Source: Spiractinospora alimapuensis (GTDB taxonomy: Bacteria > Actinomycetota > Actinomycetes > Streptosporangiales > Streptosporangiaceae). From it: a DNA stretch of 64,000 nt. Numbering within the stretch: position 1 is the first letter of the stretch; every line of letters starts with the position of its first letter. The DNA is taken from contig NZ_CP072467.1 in the NCBI RefSeq assembly GCF_018437505.1, forward strand, positions 4,302,010 through 4,366,009, in the 5' to 3' direction. The translations under genes were made by a program, and so were the position numbers. The notes beneath the pieces were generated by a model. That model had not been told where the DNA came from, did not search any database, and saw nothing but the letters and a program-made list of their open reading frames with translations. Below are positions 13,677 through 22,532 of the stretch, in pieces.

Positions 13677-14627
13677 ATGCGGTGTGTTGGGAACGCGGAA
13701 GTCCGCCGGTTGGTCACGATGGAGCGGGCCGTCGACGCGTTGCGCAGCACGTTCACCGAGATCGGTCGATCGGCCAGCCCGGTGTTCGACTGTCCGCCGC
13801 GGCTCGCGTTGGGTGACGGGGCGACGTTGGTGATGACGGCGCGGCACGTCCCCACGGGTGCCACGGTCACGAAGTCACTGAGTGTGGAGCTTTCCCGGGA
13901 CCCCGCGATCGTGGGCTCGGTGGCGTGGATGGATCCGCTGCGAACGGAGCCGCTGGTGGTCGAGGCCGCCGCGGTGACCACGCTACGGACGGGTGCGATC
14001 GCCGGCCTCGGTACGGATCTGCTGGCGCCGCCGGACGCGGACCGGATGGCGATCGTCGGGTCGGGTGCTCAGGCCCCCGACCAGGTGCGGGCGGTGCACG
14101 CGGTGCGCCCGCTGCGCGAGCTTCGTGTCGTGAGTCGCCGACCGGAGAACGCCGAGAGGTTGGCCGCCTCCCTACGTCCCGAGCTCCCGGGTACCGCGAT
14201 CACGGTCGCGTCCACGGTCCGGGACGCGGTCGCGGACATGCCCATCGTGACGTGTGCGACGTCGGCCGCCGAACCAGTGCTGGACACCGTGGACCTCGCC
14301 CCCGACGCGCACGTCAACGGGATCGGCTCGTTCCGGCCGTCCATGCGGGAGCTGCCGGAGGACCTGTTGGCGGGTGCCGAGGTGGTCATGGTGGAACAGC
14401 GTGCGGCCGCGCTCGAGGAGTCGGGGGAGATCCGGCACGCCGTCACGACCGGAGGCCTGAGGAAGGACGACGTTCGGGAACTTCCCGACGTGCTCCGGGA
14501 GCCGTGGCAGCGGAGCGGGGGGCGGACCGTGTTCAAGTCCGTGGGGGTCGGAATCCACGACTGGGCGGTGACACGTCTCATCGCCGAGACGCTCGACATG
14601 CCTGGTGTGGATTCCGCGGACGTCTGA
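13677..14627 (+). CDS. Ornithine cyclodeaminase / mu-crystallin family protein
   Basis: A 316-residue protein of normal family length. The Rossmann motif is seen as MAIVGSGAQA (about residue 124-133), preceded by the conserved TTLRTGAIAGLGTDLLA and followed by RELRVVSRRPENAERLA. The C-terminal half has the typical DVRELPDVL segment. Family enzymes use NAD(P)H on imino/amino acids (ornithine cyclodeaminase, alanine dehydrogenase, ketimine reductase, or siderophore/antibiotic precursor enzymes); the family is too diverse to name a substrate. It is divergent from the NSS transporter gene, with a shared 156-bp promoter region. Confidence 0.85.
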   Translation: MRCVGNAEVRRLVTMERAVDALRSTFTEIGRSASPVFDCPPRLALGDGATLVMTARHVPTGATVTKSLSVELSRDPAIVGSVAWMDPLRTEPLVVEAAAVTTLRTGAIAGLGTDLLAPPDADRMAIVGSGAQAPDQVRAVHAVRPLRELRVVSRRPENAERLAASLRPELPGTAITVASTVRDAVADMPIVTCATSAAEPVLDTVDLAPDAHVNGIGSFRPSMRELPEDLLAGAEVVMVEQRAAALEESGEIRHAVTTGGLRKDDVRELPDVLREPWQRSGGRTVFKSVGVGIHDWAVTRLIAETLDMPGVDSADV

Positions 14628-14659
14628 CGTAGGGCCGTGGCCGCTGGTCTGGTGGTGGC

Positions 14660-15277
14660 CTACCTTCCCGCGGGGCGCAACCGTTCGATCGCCTCGGCGG
14701 AGCCCAGCGAGCCCGCGGTGCCGAGTTCGAAGTTGGCCATCGCCGCGGCGTGCGCGTTCTCGTCGGCGGCGGTGACACAGTCCGCGATGACGTGCACGAA
14801 GAACCCGAGGTCGGTGGCGTGCCGCGCGGTCTGTTCCACGGTGAGGTTGGTCGCCACCCCGGTGAGGAGGAGTGTGGTGATCCCCTGGTGCGTGAGCCAT
14901 TCCGCGAGGTCGTTCCCGGCGAGACCGGAGAGCTTCTGGTTGTCGACGATCCGGTCCCCGTCGGTGAGTGGTGGCATCTCGGGGATGATCTCACTCCCGG
15001 GGGAGTCCGGGCGGAAGTTCTCCGGTGCGTCGGCCACCGCCGAGACGAGCTGTGTGTTGCGCACGAGCTGTCCGCCGTCGGTGGGCACGGTGAAGCGGGT
15101 GTAGACGACGGTGACGCCGGCTGAGCGTGCGGCCTGGTGCAGGTGTGCGGCGCGGGGGATCACTCCGCTGCGCGCCACCGGCTCGCTCAGCATGGCGGCG
15201 AAGAAGCCTTCCGGCTTGGTCACGTTGACGGTCCAGTGCAGACCGAGGACCGCGGTGCGGTGTGGGTCGAGTCTCAT
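14660..15277 (-). CDS. Isochorismatase-family cysteine hydrolase
   Basis: A 205-residue protein. Features of the family: an acidic residue after the first strand region (here HRTAVLGLHWTVN, where the usual D is replaced by H, see below), the middle-strand Lys in NQKLSGLAGNDL, and the catalytic region TTLLLTGVATNLTVEQTAR, where most relatives have the nucleophile as G-V-x-T/A-N-x-C-V. Here the expected Cys position reads T-V (N-L-T-V). The classical Asp and Cys of the triad both seem replaced, so hydrolase activity is doubtful. It is convergent with the preceding gene, with a 32-bp gap. The start ATG is at 15277. Confidence 0.8.
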   Translation of the reverse strand: MRLDPHRTAVLGLHWTVNVTKPEGFFAAMLSEPVARSGVIPRAAHLHQAARSAGVTVVYTRFTVPTDGGQLVRNTQLVSAVADAPENFRPDSPGSEIIPEMPPLTDGDRIVDNQKLSGLAGNDLAEWLTHQGITTLLLTGVATNLTVEQTARHATDLGFFVHVIADCVTAADENAHAAAMANFELGTAGSLGSAEAIERLRPAGR

Positions 15278-15415
15278 AGCCCATGACGGTGGCACAGCGT
15301 GGCGGTCGTGGGAAGGGTAGATCCGCGAAAAGCGAGCCAACGCACGCCCACATAGCCGACGGATTGATGTGATTGGATACGCACCGCCCCCTGTCCCCGT
15401 AGCCCGGAGAGCTAC

Positions 15416-16939
15416 ATGACTGAGACACGACCCGCCACGCGAACCATCGCTGGACGCTACGAGCTGCTCGAGCGTCTCGGCCGTGGGGGGATGGGAGTGG
15501 TGTGGCGCGCCCGCGACACCATCCTCGACCGCGAGGTCGCGGTCAAGGAGATCCTCGTTCCGGAGGAGCTCGAGCCGGAGGAGCGGGAGCAGGCCAAGGC
15601 ACGGGTGCGCCGCGAAGCCCGGTCGGCGGCCAGACTGTCGGACGCCGAGGGCGTGGTGACGGTGTACGACGTGCTCGATCTGGAGGGCGACCCCTGGGTC
15701 GTGATGCAGCTCGTGCGGGGGAAGACGCTCGCCGACCTGATTCGCGAACAAGGGCCGGTGCCGGAGGACCAGGTCCGGGCGATCGGCCGGACACTCGCGG
15801 GCGCCCTGAGCAGTGCGCACGCGAACGGGGTCGTCCACCGCGACGTGAAGCCCGCGAACGTGATGTTGGCGGACGACGGCCGCGTTCTGCTGACGGACTT
15901 CGGCATCGCGACCGTGGAGGGCGAGACGTCGGTGACCCGGACCGGGTCGATCGTGGGATCGCCGGAGTACATGGCACCCGAGCGCCTCGAGGAGCACGGT
16001 GCGTCGACGCCCCCGTCCGACCTCTGGAGCCTGGGCGCCACCCTGTACGCGGCGGTCGAGGGCCAGACCCCGTTCCGTCGGGACACACTCCCGGCGACTC
16101 TCGCGGCGGTGGTGTCCGCTCCCGTACCGGTGCCGTCGCGATCCCAGGCGCTGGCCCCCGTCCTGCTGAGCCTGCTGGTTCGGGAACCGAGCCAACGACT
16201 CACCGCCGACCAGACGCTCCGGATGCTCGGCGCGCCCCACCAGGGCAGCGGTGGCTGGACGACCGAGGCGATGGCGGACGCGACCCGTCCCGTCGCTACC
16301 GATCCGGTGAACACTCCGACCCGCCCCGTGTCTCCGTTCCCGCGGCTCGGAAAGCGCGGCCGGTGGATCTCGGCGGTCGTCGGGGGAGCCCTCGTTCTCG
16401 CCCTCGCGGCTGTGCTCGGGTGGCGACTCCTTCTCTGGCCGGCCGACGTGTCGGTTTACGCCGAGCACAGTACGGACAACTACTCGCTGCAGTACCCGGC
16501 GGAGTGGACCGTCGAGGACGACGACGGCAACATGACGTTCGCCCCCGACGACGAAACCCCGGAGATCGAACTGCGTTCCGCCTGGTACACCCAGGACTTC
16601 GGGGACCGTAACAACGAGTTCTCCGCCCACACCGAGCTGAGGAACGCGACGGGCCCGTGGGCGGAGTACGCGTCCTACACCCAGACCATGGTGGATCCGG
16701 AGGAGTACGGGACCTGGGACGTCGATGTCGCGGCCGTGGAGGAGTCCGTCGTCTTCACCGAGGAAGGGATAGCGGAGCACGCCGGGGATGACCCGCGACG
16801 GGCGGGCGTGCACCTGCGGTTCGTCGACGGCGACACGGCGCTGCGGGTGAGTGTGGTCGGATCCGAAACCGAGATGGCTCGCTACGATGCCGTGATCTCG
16901 GAGATCCTCGGGTCGATCGAGCCGAGCCTCGGGGACTGA
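15416..16939 (+). CDS. Membrane-anchored Ser/Thr protein kinase (PknB-like)
   Basis: A 507-residue kinase. The Gly loop GRGGMG is at about 22-27, the ATP-binding Lys in VAVKEIL at 44, the catalytic loop HRDVKPAN at 141-148, DFG at 161-163, and the P+1 region GSPEYMAPE near 182. A Pro/Thr-rich linker leads to one membrane segment (about 316-342). The C-terminal part (about 343-507) would be extracellular; it starts YAEHSTDNYSLQYPAEWTVE and resembles no PASTA repeat, so it may be a distinct sensor domain. GGAGAG precedes the ATG at 15416. Confidence 0.93.
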   Translation: MTETRPATRTIAGRYELLERLGRGGMGVVWRARDTILDREVAVKEILVPEELEPEEREQAKARVRREARSAARLSDAEGVVTVYDVLDLEGDPWVVMQLVRGKTLADLIREQGPVPEDQVRAIGRTLAGALSSAHANGVVHRDVKPANVMLADDGRVLLTDFGIATVEGETSVTRTGSIVGSPEYMAPERLEEHGASTPPSDLWSLGATLYAAVEGQTPFRRDTLPATLAAVVSAPVPVPSRSQALAPVLLSLLVREPSQRLTADQTLRMLGAPHQGSGGWTTEAMADATRPVATDPVNTPTRPVSPFPRLGKRGRWISAVVGGALVLALAAVLGWRLLLWPADVSVYAEHSTDNYSLQYPAEWTVEDDDGNMTFAPDDETPEIELRSAWYTQDFGDRNNEFSAHTELRNATGPWAEYASYTQTMVDPEEYGTWDVDVAAVEESVVFTEEGIAEHAGDDPRRAGVHLRFVDGDTALRVSVVGSETEMARYDAVISEILGSIEPSLGD

Positions 16940-16954
16940 GGCCGGGCCCCGGCA

Positions 16955-17530
16955 TCACCCGCGGAACCGTGCTCCCTCCAGGGTCAACAGGTGGCGCTTG
17001 CGGGGCAGGCCGCCGCCGTAGCCGGTCAGGGAGCCGTCGGCGCCGATGACGCGGTGGCAGGGCACCACGATCGAGATCGGGTTACGGCCGTTGGCCAGGC
17101 CTACGGCGCGGGACGCTCCGGGCTTGCCGAGGCTGGTGGCGAGTTCGCCGTAGCTGGTGGTCTGGCCGTAGGGCAGGCGGGTCAGGGCGCGCCAGACGCC
17201 GCGTTGGAACTCGGTGCCCTCGGGGGCGAGTGACAGGGTGAACGTGCGCAGCTCGCCGGCGAAGTACGCGGAGAGCTGCTCCGTCACCTCGCGCAGGGCC
17301 CCGGGGGCGTGCCGCCACTCGCCGGCGTCGGCCGGCGGGCTTTCCATGTACAGCCCGGTCAGGGACGTCCCGTCGCCCACCAGGATGATGGTGCCGATGG
17401 GGGAGCTCACCTCGTCGTAGATTCGCGGTCCGGCCTCGGGGACCCGGAAGGTCATCGGCTCCCACCACGGTTCGGCCGTGGGCACGTCGACGTCGAGTGG
17501 GAGCGTGCTCTGCGTTGTCGTCTCCACCAT
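16955..17530 (-). CDS. ogt: Methylated-DNA-[protein]-cysteine S-methyltransferase
   Basis: A 191-residue suicide repair protein that removes alkyl groups from O6-alkylguanine. The acceptor motif PCHRVIG has Cys158, and the preceding helix-turn-helix segment [20 protein letters not shown] (recognition helix with the Arg finger) is intact. A start at ATG 17530 fits the family length; the frame stays open to 17779 inside the neighbour and is ignored. It lies 10 nt after the Ada-AlkA gene on the same strand and surely shares its transcript, making a two-gene alkylation-repair operon. Confidence 0.95.
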   Translation of the reverse strand: MVETTTQSTLPLDVDVPTAEPWWEPMTFRVPEAGPRIYDEVSSPIGTIILVGDGTSLTGLYMESPPADAGEWRHAPGALREVTEQLSAYFAGELRTFTLSLAPEGTEFQRGVWRALTRLPYGQTTSYGELATSLGKPGASRAVGLANGRNPISIVVPCHRVIGADGSLTGYGGGLPRKRHLLTLEGARFRG

Positions 17531-17540
17531 GGTCGTGCTC

Positions 17541-19004
17541 CTATCGGTGCTGGTTCCACAGGTGATGGGTGGCGTAGCTTCGGAACGGCGCGCACGGGTC
17601 GCCGAGGCGTCGGGCCGCGGCGGTCGAGAGTGTGCCGCGCCCGAGGGCCCGGCGCACACCGAGGTCCTCGGCGAGGAACACGTCGGGGTCACCCATTCCC
17701 CGCATTCGAATGTAGGCGGCGGTCCAGGGTCCGATGCCACGCATCGTCCGCAGTTGTGCCTCGCTCCGCTCTCGGTCACATCCGGGACCGAGGTCGAGTT
17801 CGCCGCGGGCCACCGCGTCGGTCAGTGAGGAGAGCGCCGTGGCCCGGGTCCGGGGCATCGGGAGTGTCTCCAGCGGCGCCGCCGCGATGGTCTCGGCGCT
17901 GGGGAACACGTGGGTGAGGCCGCCGCTGGGGCTGGGCAGGGGGTCTCCGATCCGGGCGACGAGTCGTCCGGCGTGGGTGCGTGCGGCGGCGACCGAGATC
18001 TGTTGGCCGAGGACCGCGCGTACCGCGAGCTCCGTGGGGTCCACCTGTCCGGGTGCGCGGAGGCCGGGGCGGCGGGCCGCGAGTGGGGCGAAGATCGGAC
18101 TGGTGCTGAGGACCTCGTTGACGGCCTGCGGGTCGGCGTCGAGGTCGAGAAGGTGTCGGCAGCGGGCCACGGCCGCGGTGAGGTCGCGGAGATCCTGGAG
18201 CCGCAGCCGACAGGTGACCGCCCGGTCGGACTCCGGGGCGAGCTCCACGATCCCGGTCCCGTGGTGAAGGCGCAGGACGCGCCGGTAGACCCCGTGGACC
18301 CACTCCTCCACCCCGGGGATCGCTCGGTCGGCGAGGAACCGCAGTGTCGTCCCGGCGTCGAACGGCTGTCGCGTGGGCAGACGCAGACTCACCGTCCCGG
18401 GGGCGGGGTCGCCTGGTCGGCGGGCGGCACGGGTGCGCATCTCCGAGGGCGTGGCCGCGAAGACCGCGTGGATGGTGTCGTTGAACTGGCGGACGCTCGC
18501 GAAGCCAGCCGCGAAGGCGATCTCCGCCATGGGGACGTCGGTGGTCTCGATGAGGATGCGGGCGGTCTGCGCGCGTTGCGCCCGGGCGAGGGCGAGCGGC
18601 CCCGCACCTAGCTCCTCGGTGAGGTGCCGGCGGAGCTGTCGCTCGCTGTAGCCGAGGGAGGAGGCGAGGCCGCTGACGCCACCACGATCGATGGTGCCGT
18701 CGGCGATCAGTCGGATGGCGCGCGCGACGACGTCGCCGCGCAGGTTCCACTCCGGGGAGCCGGGGGAGGCGTCGGGCCGGCATCTCTTGCACGCGCGGAA
18801 TCCGGCGGCCTGCGCGGCGGCCGAGGAGCGGTAGAAACGGAGGTTGGAACGCTTGGGCACGATCGCGGGGCAGCTCGGACGGCAGTAGATGCCCGTGCTG
18901 GTGACGCCGGTGTAGAAACGCCCGTCGAAACGGGTGTCCCGGCTGCGCACCGCGCGGTATCTCTGGTCATCGTCCATACTCCTCATCATGCCGTCGCCCG
19001 CCAC
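17541..19004 (-). CDS. Ada (methylphosphotriester sensor/AraC) - AlkA DNA glycosylase fusion
   Basis: A 487-residue fusion. Residues about 15-85 form the Ada N-terminal zinc domain with Cys41, Cys45, Cys72 and Cys75 (GIYCRPSCP and CKRC), which in Ada takes a methyl group from phosphotriesters. Residues about 90-190 form an AraC helix-turn-helix ([11 protein letters not shown]). The remainder is an AlkA-like 3-methyladenine glycosylase with the helix-hairpin-helix [12 protein letters not shown] and catalytic Asp in FLAEDLG. It lacks Ada's methyltransferase domain, which is supplied by the next gene. The start is ambiguous among three nearby Mets (19004, 18989, 18977). It probably autoregulates the operon. 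Confidence 0.92.
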   Translation of the reverse strand: MAGDGMMRSMDDDQRYRAVRSRDTRFDGRFYTGVTSTGIYCRPSCPAIVPKRSNLRFYRSSAAAQAAGFRACKRCRPDASPGSPEWNLRGDVVARAIRLIADGTIDRGGVSGLASSLGYSERQLRRHLTEELGAGPLALARAQRAQTARILIETTDVPMAEIAFAAGFASVRQFNDTIHAVFAATPSEMRTRAARRPGDPAPGTVSLRLPTRQPFDAGTTLRFLADRAIPGVEEWVHGVYRRVLRLHHGTGIVELAPESDRAVTCRLRLQDLRDLTAAVARCRHLLDLDADPQAVNEVLSTSPIFAPLAARRPGLRAPGQVDPTELAVRAVLGQQISVAAARTHAGRLVARIGDPLPSPSGGLTHVFPSAETIAAAPLETLPMPRTRATALSSLTDAVARGELDLGPGCDRERSEAQLRTMRGIGPWTAAYIRMRGMGDPDVFLAEDLGVRRALGRGTLSTAAARRLGDPCAPFRSYATHHLWNQHR

Positions 19005-19102
19005 GCTGTGCTAGCGGATTTCGGACATGAAAGTCATAGGAGCAGTCACGTTGCCCGCTCGCTCCCGCGTGCGTCCGGCATCGCGTCGGAACGCGTGGAG
19101 CG

Positions 19103-19387
19103 TCAGGAGTGCTTGGCGAGATAGTCGATGTAGATCGGGCGCAGCGCGTCGAGAAGCGCCGGGTCCTGTTCCTCGCGTACGGAGATGACGTCACCGATGA
19201 GGCCGGTCATCTGTGCGACTCCCGCGCGTGCGGCGTCGACGTTGCCGGCGGCCGCCTCCGCCGCGGGCAGCGCGCGGAAGAGCCGCCACAGGAACGCGAG
19301 ATCCACGTGGTGCCGCGCCCGCTCCATGGCGCGTCGGTGGAGCTCGTGGGAACTGAGCCGCTCCAGGTCGTCCTTGTTCTCGCTCAT
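19103..19387 (-). CDS. Conserved actinobacterial protein, 94 aa, unknown function
   Basis: A short, charged, mostly helical protein (MSENKDDLERLSSHELHRRA at the start; ends DYLAKHS). No membrane segment or catalytic motif is visible. The LSSHELHRRAMERARHHVD segment looks like a helical motif repeated in other actinobacterial proteins next to B12-binding genes, but that is memory rather than a test. It is divergent from the B12-binding protein with a 50-bp gap, so the two may be co-regulated. Confidence 0.7.
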   Translation of the reverse strand: MSENKDDLERLSSHELHRRAMERARHHVDLAFLWRLFRALPAAEAAAGNVDAARAGVAQMTGLIGDVISVREEQDPALLDALRPIYIDYLAKHS

Positions 19388-19425
19388 AGCCGATACCTAC
19401 CCTCCCTGAGCGATGTCGCGTGGGT

Positions 19426-19431
19426 TACGCT
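19426..19431 (+). promoter_or_regulatory. -10 element TACGCT of the B12-binding gene (leaderless)
   Basis: TACGCT is followed by 6 nt and the ATG at 19438. No Shine-Dalgarno is present. This predicts a transcript starting at or within a base or two of the start codon. Confidence 0.45.
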
Positions 19432-19437
19432 TGCGCC

Positions 19438-19857
19438 ATGAGCGCGACATCGGTGGTCCGGGTGGTGCTGGCAAAACCGGGGCTTGACGGCCATGACCGG
19501 GGAGTGAAGGTCGTCGCACGGGCGCTGCGTGACGCGGGCGTCGAAGTGATCTATGTCGGTCTCCGCCAGACCCCGGAGATGATCGTGGACGCGGCCCTGC
19601 AGGAGGACGCGGACGCGATCGGCCTCTCCGTCCTCTCCGGCGCGCACATGACCATGTTCGGCCGCGTGCTCGACCTCCTTCGGGAGCGGGACGCCACCGA
19701 CATCGTCGTCTTCGGTGGCGGGATCATCCCCGACGAGGACATTCCGGAGCTCGAGTCCCTGGGTGTCGCCAAGGTCTTCACTCCAGGAGCGACCACCGTC
19801 GAGATCAACGACTGGGTGGACCGTCGGCTCCGGCGTCGGGAGACCGAAGAGGTGTGA
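19438..19857 (+). CDS. Stand-alone cobalamin-binding protein (methylmalonyl-CoA mutase C-terminal type)
   Basis: A 139-residue Rossmann-like B12-binding domain. The motif KPGLDGHDRG contains DxHxxG with His19, which would be the lower axial ligand of cobalt, then SVLSGAHMT and VFGGGIIPDED complete the family signature. It corresponds to the small domain of methylmalonyl-CoA/isobutyryl-CoA mutase (IcmB-like or meaB-linked proteins) encoded as a separate subunit. No catalytic large subunit is encoded in the window, so its partner must be elsewhere. ATG 19438 is chosen over the longer frame because of the B12 fold start and the promoter position. Confidence 0.88.
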   Translation: MSATSVVRVVLAKPGLDGHDRGVKVVARALRDAGVEVIYVGLRQTPEMIVDAALQEDADAIGLSVLSGAHMTMFGRVLDLLRERDATDIVVFGGGIIPDEDIPELESLGVAKVFTPGATTVEINDWVDRRLRRRETEEV

Positions 19858-20194
19858 TTCCCTGCACTCCCCGCTGGCGACTCCGGTGGGATTGTGGGGA
19901 TCTGGCGGTGAATGCGGCGGTCGCGGGCTGATTCAGGCCGGCCCCGGTGTGTGTCCGCAGGAGACGATCGAGCTAAGCTTCCGCATGACGCGGATCGATC
20001 TGCGGGGTCGCGCGGGGAGTACGTGCGCAACGGTGTAGCCGCTGCACAAACCTCTGTCGTCCCCGTGTGACCTCTTCTTTGCCGCCACCTCCATGACGGC
20101 ACTGCCCTGAGGCCCCGGTTACCGGGCGCCAGCGTGAGGGGGGCGATCTTCGCGCCGAGACCGCATCCAAGCAAGTTACCAAGGACGGACCCTC
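19858..20194 (+). other. Intergenic region upstream of sucC
   Basis: A 337-bp gap with no credible gene. TAAGCT near 19974 could be a -10 element, which would leave a leader of about 200 nt for sucC. A GC-rich imperfect hairpin (GCCCCGGTTACCGGGC, about 20112-20127) lies in that leader. No recognised riboswitch is seen. Confidence 0.4.
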
Positions 20195-21376
20195 GTGGAC
20201 CTGTTCGAATACCAGGCGAAGCAGCTCTTCGCGGAGTACGGGGTCGCCGTACCCCAGGGAAAGGTCGCGACCACGCCCGATGAGGTGCGTGCGATCGCCA
20301 CGGAGTTCGCGGCCGCCGGAAAGTCCCGCGTTGTCGTCAAGGCCCAGGTGAAGACCGGTGGTCGCGGCAAGGCGGGCGGCGTGAAGGTCGCCGACGGCGT
20401 GGACGACGCCGTCGCCAAGGCCGAGGCAATCCTCGGCATGGACATCAAGGGCCACACGGTCCACCGCGTGTGGGTGGAAGAGGCCAGCGACATCGCCGAG
20501 GAGTACTACTTCTCGTTCCTCCTCGACCGTGCCAACCGCACGTTCCTCGCGATCTGCTCCGCCGAAGGCGGCGTGGAGATCGAGGAGGTCGCCGAGACCA
20601 ACCCCGACGCGGTCGCCAAGGTCGCGATCGACGCGCTGGACGGCATCTCCCCACAGAAGGCGGCCGAGATCGTCGCCCAGGGCAAGCTGCCGGAGAAGGC
20701 CGCCGCCCAGGCCGCCGAGGTCATCACCAAGCTGTGGGAGACGTTCGTCAAGACCGACGCCACCCTGGTCGAGGTGAACCCGCTCGTCCTAACGGGCGAG
20801 GGCAAGGTCGTCGCGCTCGACGGCAAGGTCACGCTGGACGAGAACGCCGAGTTCCGCCAGGACATGGACCGGTTCGCGGCCGCCGCGGAGGGCGACCCGC
20901 TGGAGGTTCGGGCCAAGGAGAAGGGCCTGAACTACGTCAAGCTCGAAGGCCAGGTCGGCATCATCGGCAACGGAGCCGGGCTCGTCATGTCGACACTGGA
21001 CGTCGTGGCCTACGCCGGCGAGGAGCACGGCGGCGTCCGGCCGGCGAACTTCCTCGACATCGGCGGCGGCGCCTCGGCGGAGGTCATGGCGAACGGGCTG
21101 GAGATCATCCTCAGCGACCCCGACGTCAGAAGCGTGTTCGTGAACGTCTTCGGTGGTATCACCGCCTGCGACGCGGTCGCGAACGGCATCGTGCAGGCCC
21201 TCGACCTCCTGGCGAAGCGGGGCGAGGACGTCAGCAAGCCGCTCGTCGTGCGGCTGGACGGAAACAACGCCGAGCTGGGCCGCCAGATTCTCACCGACGC
21301 GGCGCACCCCAGCGTGCGCCAGGTGGACACCATGGACGGCGCCGCGGCCCAGGCCGCCGAGCTGGCCGCGGCCTAG
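20195..21376 (+). CDS. sucC: Succinyl-CoA synthetase (ADP-forming) beta subunit
   Basis: A 393-residue ATP-grasp subunit, typical length. It starts [20 protein letters not shown] at GTG 20195, with AAGGACGG upstream. The landmarks [37 protein letters not shown] (metal-binding), [12 protein letters not shown] and [18 protein letters not shown] are all present. With SucD it converts succinyl-CoA, ADP and phosphate to succinate, CoA and ATP in the TCA cycle. SucD follows after 18 nt, so this is a two-gene operon closed by a strong hairpin. Confidence 0.98.
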   Translation: MDLFEYQAKQLFAEYGVAVPQGKVATTPDEVRAIATEFAAAGKSRVVVKAQVKTGGRGKAGGVKVADGVDDAVAKAEAILGMDIKGHTVHRVWVEEASDIAEEYYFSFLLDRANRTFLAICSAEGGVEIEEVAETNPDAVAKVAIDALDGISPQKAAEIVAQGKLPEKAAAQAAEVITKLWETFVKTDATLVEVNPLVLTGEGKVVALDGKVTLDENAEFRQDMDRFAAAAEGDPLEVRAKEKGLNYVKLEGQVGIIGNGAGLVMSTLDVVAYAGEEHGGVRPANFLDIGGGASAEVMANGLEIILSDPDVRSVFVNVFGGITACDAVANGIVQALDLLAKRGEDVSKPLVVRLDGNNAELGRQILTDAAHPSVRQVDTMDGAAAQAAELAAA

Positions 21377-21394
21377 GGACGAGGAGAACACATC

Positions 21395-22273
21395 ATGGCT
21401 ATCTTCTTGACCAAGGACAGCAAGGTCCTCGTCCAGGGAATGACGGGCTCCGAGGGGATGAAGCACACCGCGCGTATGCTCGCCTCGGGCACGCGCATCG
21501 TCGGTGGCGTCAACCCGCGCAAGGCGGGCCAGAGCGTCGACGTCGGCGACACCTCGGTCCCGGTCTTCGGTTCCGTCGCCGACGGCATGCGGGAGACCGG
21601 CGCCGACGTGAGCGTGGTCTTCGTGCCGCCGAAGTTCGCCAAGGACGCCGTCATCGAAGCGGTGGACGCCGGTATCGGCCTCGCAGTGGTGATCACCGAG
21701 GGCATCCCGGTGCACGACACGGCCTACTTCTGGTCCTACGCCAGCTCCAAGGGCAACGCCACCCGCATCATCGGCCCCAACTGTCCAGGTCTGATCAGCC
21801 CCGGACAGTCCAACGCGGGCATCATCCCGGCCGACATCACCAAGCCCGGCCGGATCGGTCTGGTGTCGAAGTCCGGCACGCTGACCTACCAGATGATGTA
21901 CGAGCTGCGGGACATCGGCTTCTCCACCAGCGTCGGCATCGGCGGTGACCCGGTCATCGGCACCACCCACATCGACGCCCTGGCGGCGTTCGAGGCGGAC
22001 CCCGACACCGACGCCATCGTCATGATCGGCGAGATCGGCGGCGACGCCGAGGAGCGTGCGGCGGAGTACATCCAAAAGCACGTCACCAAGCCGGTCGTCG
22101 GCTACGTGGCCGGCTTCACCGCTCCGGAAGGCAAGACCATGGGCCACGCCGGCGCCATCGTCTCCGGCTCCTCCGGAACGGCACAGGCCAAGAAGGACGC
22201 CCTGGAAGCCGTCGGCGTCCGCGTGGGCAAGACCCCCAGCGAGACCGCCAAGCTCGCCCGCGCCCTGTTCTGA
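21395..22273 (+). CDS. sucD: Succinyl-CoA synthetase alpha subunit
   Basis: A 292-residue subunit carrying the phosphorylated histidine: GHAGAIVSG with His251. The CoA-binding start is [14 protein letters not shown], and [12 protein letters not shown] and KSGTLTYQM are family signatures. GGAGAA precedes the ATG 18 nt after sucC. It forms the alpha2beta2 or alpha-beta enzyme with SucC. A perfect hairpin terminator lies 22 nt after the stop. Confidence 0.98.
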   Translation: MAIFLTKDSKVLVQGMTGSEGMKHTARMLASGTRIVGGVNPRKAGQSVDVGDTSVPVFGSVADGMRETGADVSVVFVPPKFAKDAVIEAVDAGIGLAVVITEGIPVHDTAYFWSYASSKGNATRIIGPNCPGLISPGQSNAGIIPADITKPGRIGLVSKSGTLTYQMMYELRDIGFSTSVGIGGDPVIGTTHIDALAAFEADPDTDAIVMIGEIGGDAEERAAEYIQKHVTKPVVGYVAGFTAPEGKTMGHAGAIVSGSSGTAQAKKDALEAVGVRVGKTPSETAKLARALF

Positions 22274-22294
22274 CCGACACCCGTTCGGTCGTCC

Positions 22295-22329
22295 GAGGCC
22301 CTCTCCCGTCTCCGACGGGAGAGGGCCTC
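22295..22329 (+). terminator. Intrinsic-type terminator after sucCD
   Basis: Perfect 16-bp arms, GAGGCCCTCTCCCGTC and its complement, with a 3-nt loop (TCC). A short TCGTCGTC follows rather than a U-tract, as usual in high-GC actinobacteria. Confidence 0.9.
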
Positions 22330-22532
22330 GTCGTCTCACGGAGGTCCCTTGGGGCCGCTGCGACACGGAGGCGTGTGCGCCTGTGTTCCGGTCGCTCCAC
22401 CCATGTGACCTGATCGAGCCAGGGTCGGGACACAGCGGCACGGCGGTCCGTACCCGTTCCGGGACGACACACCACCGCGACACGCCCGGGGAAAAGCGGG
22501 GGTTTGTGCGGGCGGACTGGGAACATGGCACG

